A stretch of 64,000 bases of DNA from DAOTXL01 sp034435455 (GTDB lineage Bacteria > Chloroflexota > Anaerolineae > JAAYZQ01): assembly GCA_034435455.1 (NCBI GenBank), contig DAOTXL010000024.1, positions 43,967-107,966 of the forward strand. Reading direction: 5' to 3'. The notes beneath the pieces are model-generated. The model was not told the origin of the DNA, did no database searches, and was given only the letters and a program-made list of their open reading frames with translations. Made by a program: the position numbers and the translations under genes. Of the stretch, positions 61,118 to 64,000 are shown one piece after another. Each line of letters opens with the position of its first letter. The first letter of the stretch is position 1.

Positions 61118-61855
61118 TCAGGCGAGTCTGGCCAGGATGACTCCGATCTCGTACAATACGATCAGCGGCCCCATGACCAGGGTCATGTTCAGCGGGTCCA
61201 CCGTCGGCGTGATCACCGCCGCCAGGACGGCGATCAAGACCACCGCATACTTGCGGTTTTTGCTCAATGTCTTGGCGTCAATCAAGCCGATCCTGGCCAA
61301 AAAGTAGACAAACAGCGGCAGCTCGAACGCCACGCCGATCCAGAAGAGCAACGAGGTGACAAACGACAGGTATTCGCCGATGGCCCATTTTTGCTCGATG
61401 ATGTCGGCCAGAAAGCCCTGCAGAAACGGGATCGCCGCCGGCAGCATGACAAAATAGGCAAAGGCCACGCCGGCCACGAAACAGAGGGTCGCTCCCGGCA
61501 CAAGCAGGAGCAGGGCACGCTTTTCCTTCTTGGTCAGACCGGGGGCGATAAAGCGGCCGATCTGATAGACGATGGCCGGCATGGCGATAATCACCCCGGA
61601 AAGCAAGGCCACTTTCATATAGTTGCCCAGCGCCTCGGTAGGTTTGAGCGCCTGGAGCGAGGCCTGGTCGCCCAACGGCACTATCAGGATGAGGAAGACA
61701 TGCCTGGCAAAGACAAAGCTGACCGCCGTGGTGATCAGCAGGGCAATGACTGCCCGGATCAGCCGGGTGCGCAGCTCTTTGAGGTGTTCCAGGAGCGGCA
61801 TGACGGTGGTGTTGGCGCTGGCGCGGGGGTGGGGCATGGCTTGTGGGTCGCTCAT
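61118..61855 (-). CDS. tatC: Sec-independent protein translocase TatC
   Basis: TatC is the receptor for twin-arginine signal peptides, with six membrane helices. The N-terminus MPLLEHLKELRTRLIRA is the conserved signal-peptide-binding region, and FIAPGLTKKEKR and the periplasmic FELPLFVYFL are typical. At 245 aa the length is normal. It overlaps tatB by 4 bp (ATGA). Confidence 0.95.
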   Translation of the reverse strand: MSDPQAMPHPRASANTTVMPLLEHLKELRTRLIRAVIALLITTAVSFVFARHVFLILIVPLGDQASLQALKPTEALGNYMKVALLSGVIIAMPAIVYQIGRFIAPGLTKKEKRALLLLVPGATLCFVAGVAFAYFVMLPAAIPFLQGFLADIIEQKWAIGEYLSFVTSLLFWIGVAFELPLFVYFLARIGLIDAKTLSKNRKYAVVLIAVLAAVITPTVDPLNMTLVMGPLIVLYEIGVILARLA

Positions 61856-62340
61856 GGCACCCCCTCTGCCGCCTCGTCGGCCGGAGGCTCTGCCGGCCTG
61901 GCTTCCTCTCCGGCTGTGGCAGCCGGTGCAGCGGGCAAGAGCAGGTCACGGGCGGCGGTCCCAATAGCCTGGCCGGGGTCCTGGAGGGCTTTGCCGGCGC
62001 TCGATAGCGTCTGGCCGATCTGCTCGATGTTGCCCGTCACCCGTTGCAGGTCCTGGACAGTCTCGTCCAGGTCGGCGGCCTTGATCACCGTTTTGACCAT
62101 ATCCTGCGGGATAGAGCGGACCGACTCGACCGACTGGCGGATCTCCTGCGTGGTTTGTTGGATGGAGAGCAGCTCCGGGCCCAGGTCCCGGGTCAGGTTC
62201 TCATAGATCTTGCGGATGTCCCGCAGCAATTTCGCCAGCTTGCGGCCCATTTCGGGCAGCCGTTCCGGGCCGACCACCAGGAGCGCCAGCAGCAGGATCA
62301 CGATCAGCTCGGTGATGCCGATGTTGCTAAAGATATTCAT
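61852..62340 (-). CDS. tatB: Sec-independent protein translocase TatB
   Basis: A short N-terminus with Glu11 (NIGITELIVI), one membrane helix, the hinge GPERLPEMGRKLAKLLRDI and a long helical and then Pro/Ala-rich tail fit TatB more than TatA. TatB forms the receptor complex with TatC. It overlaps nusB (ATGA) and tatC, forming nusB-tatB-tatC; tatA is at the opposite end of the window. Confidence 0.88.
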   Translation of the reverse strand: MNIFSNIGITELIVILLLALLVVGPERLPEMGRKLAKLLRDIRKIYENLTRDLGPELLSIQQTTQEIRQSVESVRSIPQDMVKTVIKAADLDETVQDLQRVTGNIEQIGQTLSSAGKALQDPGQAIGTAARDLLLPAAPAATAGEEARPAEPPADEAAEGVP

Positions 62341-62756
62341 CGCTGAACCAGGGTTGTTTCTTGGGCCACCAGGGTCCCCAGGACCCCGTTGACGAACCGG
62401 CCGGAGCTGTCGCTGCCGAACTGCTTGGCCAGCTCGACCGCCTCGTTGATGGCTACCTTGAGAGGTGTATCTTTGCGGAACAGGATTTCATAAATGGCGA
62501 TGCGCAGCACATTGCGGTCCACAATGGCGATCTGGTTCACCGGCCATTCCGGTGCATAGCGCCCGATTAGGCTGTCCAGTTGGGCCAGGTGCGCCTGGAT
62601 GCCCAGCACCAGGTCACGGGCGAACTGCGCTGCCGGCTCGGGCAGATTGGTCTCGGCCAGGCGCCGCTCGATCACCTGAGCGGGGGCGTGCCCGGCGCAG
62701 TCCACCTCGTACCAGGCCTGCAGGGCCAGGACCCGGGCTTGATGGCGCATCTTCAT
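62337..62756 (-). CDS. nusB: Transcription antitermination factor NusB
   Basis: NusB binds boxA RNA with S10 in rRNA antitermination. The helical pattern RHQARVLALQAWYEVD, WPVNQIAIVDRNVLRIAIYEI and VAINEAVELAKQFGSDSSGRFVNGVLG is canonical; 139 aa is normal. It overlaps tatB by 4 bp and the Asp23 gene by 4 bp. Confidence 0.95.
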   Translation of the reverse strand: MKMRHQARVLALQAWYEVDCAGHAPAQVIERRLAETNLPEPAAQFARDLVLGIQAHLAQLDSLIGRYAPEWPVNQIAIVDRNVLRIAIYEILFRKDTPLKVAINEAVELAKQFGSDSSGRFVNGVLGTLVAQETTLVQR

Positions 62757-63130
62757 GGAGCGGTCTTGTCCTTTTCCGTGCCTTCGCCTTGTAGAAATTC
62801 GGTGGCGACGTCTTCGATGTGGATATTGACCGCGCTCACCGGCATCCCGACAATGTGCTCGATGGCACGCGTCACCTCTCGTTGTACCTGACGGCCCATC
62901 TGCAACAGGTCCACGTTGCGCCGGGCGGTGAGATAGACCTCGGCGGTCACCTGGCCCTCGATGACGTTCACCTCCACGCCGCGCCCCGCCGTGGGCCGGC
63001 CCAGCAGACGCTTCACACCCGGCACCCGGTTGTTCAGCCAGGCCACGCCGGGCACCGAACCGGCCGTCTTTTGGACGATGGTGACCAGGACGTTGGGGGC
63101 GATGGTCACCCTGCCGAGATTTTCATCCAT
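62753..63130 (-). CDS. Asp23/Gls24-family envelope stress protein-like, 125 aa
   Basis: The conserved region LGRVTIAPNVLVTIVQKTAGSVPGV, followed by VEVNVIEGQVTAEVYLTARRNVDLLQMGRQVQREVTRAIEHIVGM and VNIHIEDV, matches Asp23 (DUF322). In Gram-positives it is often next to nusB and linked to envelope stress or fatty-acid metabolism. ATG 63130 (GGGAGG upstream) is used instead of a GTG overlapping the fabG stop. Confidence 0.9.
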   Translation of the reverse strand: MDENLGRVTIAPNVLVTIVQKTAGSVPGVAWLNNRVPGVKRLLGRPTAGRGVEVNVIEGQVTAEVYLTARRNVDLLQMGRQVQREVTRAIEHIVGMPVSAVNIHIEDVATEFLQGEGTEKDKTAP

Positions 63131-63150
63131 CGGTCCGTCCCTCCCCCCGC

Positions 63151-63894
63151 TCACAGCGCCAGGCCGCCATCCACGGCCAGCACCTGGCCGGTGATAAAGC
63201 CGGCCTCGTCGGAAACCAGGAAGGCGACAGCGGCAGCTATATCCTCCGGCGTTCCGGCCCGCCCCAGCGGGCTGCGCTCAACGGCCTGTTGGACCAACTC
63301 CGGGGGCAGGGAGGCGGTCAGGTCGGTGGGCACGTAGCCCGGCGCCACCGCGTTGCAGGTGATGTTGCGCGATCCCAACTCTTTGGCCACCGTCTTGGTC
63401 AGGCCGATGAGCCCTGCCTTGGCCGAGGCATAGTTGGCCTGGCCCGGGTTGCCGGCCAGCCCCGACACCGAGGTGATGTTCACGATCCGGCCGTAGCGCT
63501 GGCGCATCATCGGGCGGGCAGCGGCCTTGATGCAGTTGAACGCCCCTTTCAGGTTGGTGTCAAGCACCACATCCCAGTCCTCTTCACTCATGCGCATAAT
63601 GAGCGTGTCGCGGGTGGTGCCGGCGTTGTTGACCAGGATGTCCACCCGGCCAAAGGCTTTCCGGGCTGCCTCGATCAGCGCCTCGGCCTCCTCGACCTGG
63701 CTCACATCGGCCTGGACGGCGATCGCCTCGCCGCCCTGGGCCTTGATCTGGGCCACCACCTCGTTGGCAGCGGCCTCGTTGCCCCGGTAGTTGACCACCA
63801 CCTTGGCTCCTCCGGCGGCCAGCCGCAGGGCAATGGCCCGCCCGATGCCCCGCGAGCCGCCGGTGACGACGGCAACCTTGTCGGTGAAAGCCAT
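63151..63894 (-). CDS. fabG: 3-oxoacyl-[ACP] reductase
   Basis: FabG reduces 3-ketoacyl-ACP with NADPH in fatty acid elongation. It has the cofactor motif TGGSRGIG, NNAGTTRD, catalytic Ser in NITSVSG and Tyr-x3-Lys in YASAK. At 247 aa it is normal. It heads the string fabG-asp23-nusB-tatB-tatC; its promoter lies beyond or within the tandem repeat at the window end. Confidence 0.93.
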   Translation of the reverse strand: MAFTDKVAVVTGGSRGIGRAIALRLAAGGAKVVVNYRGNEAAANEVVAQIKAQGGEAIAVQADVSQVEEAEALIEAARKAFGRVDILVNNAGTTRDTLIMRMSEEDWDVVLDTNLKGAFNCIKAAARPMMRQRYGRIVNITSVSGLAGNPGQANYASAKAGLIGLTKTVAKELGSRNITCNAVAPGYVPTDLTASLPPELVQQAVERSPLGRAGTPEDIAAAVAFLVSDEAGFITGQVLAVDGGLAL

Positions 63895-63910
63895 GGGTAA
63901 CCCCCCTGGG

Positions 63911-64000
63911 CAGCCGCGACGGCGGCCCCTACCTGCAGCCGCGACGGCTGCCCCTACCTGCAGCCGCGACGGCTGCCCCTACCTGCAGCCGCGACGGCTG
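63911..64000. repeat. 25-bp tandem repeat of a palindrome, running off the right edge
   Basis: Units begin at 63911, 63936, 63961 and 63986 (exact 25-bp period). Each holds CAGCCG-CGA-CGGCTG, a 6-bp inverted repeat, and a linker CCCCTACCTG; the first unit has one mismatch (GGCGG for GGCTG). It is upstream of fabG in the transcribed orientation. The word GTAGGGGCAGCCGTCGCGG read on the other strand is of a type found as a dispersed repeat in this phylum. It continues outside the window. Confidence 0.85.

Noticed and set aside
63911..64000. Start of a CRISPR array.
   Set aside because: The 25-bp units are head-to-tail with no spacers between them.

Overview
The window is GC-rich chromosomal DNA from a bacterium that most likely belongs to the Chloroflexota (Anaerolineae/Caldilineae-like). 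The reasons are a fused NuoC-NuoD subunit, very large exported proteins with Thr-Pro linkers and a '(V/F)YLP(L/I)xxK' motif, a DUF3782-type coiled-coil nuclease-like gene, a COG2403 GTPase, and many intergenic palindromic repeats of the kind common in that phylum. I saw no rRNA, tRNA, CRISPR array, prophage or insertion sequence. Coding density is high, genes run in overlapping strings mostly on the minus strand, and many gaps carry a recognisable sigma-70-type promoter with 17-bp spacing. Homology statements are by-eye recognition of motifs; no search was run.

Layout. 1-2281 (-): def (peptide deformylase), a HEAT-repeat protein and the start of tatA, behind their own promoter. 2376-10149 (-): one long string nuoB-nuoCD-nuoI-PHP phosphoesterase-small CxxC protein-FAD oxidoreductase-GT39 glycosyltransferase, behind a consensus promoter. 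10251-15850 (-): NfeD-like protein, flotillin, URO-D-fold protein, alpha/beta hydrolase, MFS transporter. 16256-20461 (+): a 1401-aa surface protein (beta-helix, Ig-like repeats, YVTN propeller). 20835-24062 (-): clpB and sixA. 24511 (+): zinc-ribbon cold-shock protein. 24938-31728 (-): membrane-anchored propeller/HEAT protein, Zn/Cd-type P-ATPase, SWIM-finger protein, then rplI. 32359 (+): Nudix hydrolase. 32656-38535 (-): GT39 protein, P2-type cation ATPase, acetyltransferase-like protein.

39014-39895 (+) is a coiled-coil/PD-(D/E)XK gene split by an amber codon inside a 75-bp tandem repeat. 40124-46556 (-) holds a site-2 protease, an anchored protein and a 1386-aa subtilisin-like protease. 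46803 (+) is an anchored gluzincin-type metallopeptidase. 48880-51485 (+) is panB-panE-panC. 51571-55982 holds AMMECR1, a small membrane protein, acyl-CoA dehydrogenase, a GNAT, dodecin and a nucleotidyltransferase. 56043-59381 (-) is a four-gene unit of two thiolase-fold proteins and two DUF35 zinc-ribbon proteins. 59684-61003 (-) is a COG2403 GTPase. 61118-63894 (-) is fabG-asp23-nusB-tatB-tatC. The window ends in a 25-bp palindromic tandem repeat.

Most notable points: the DUF35/thiolase-fold unit in which both thiolase-fold proteins appear to lack the nucleophilic cysteine (so possibly an aldolase system rather than thiolases); the amber codon within a recombinable 75-bp repeat; the nuoB-CD-I island; an Ig-like repeat split by an inserted carbohydrate-binding-like domain; helically phased GTTAGA boxes upstream of clpB; and an alternative-hairpin leader before the thiolase unit.
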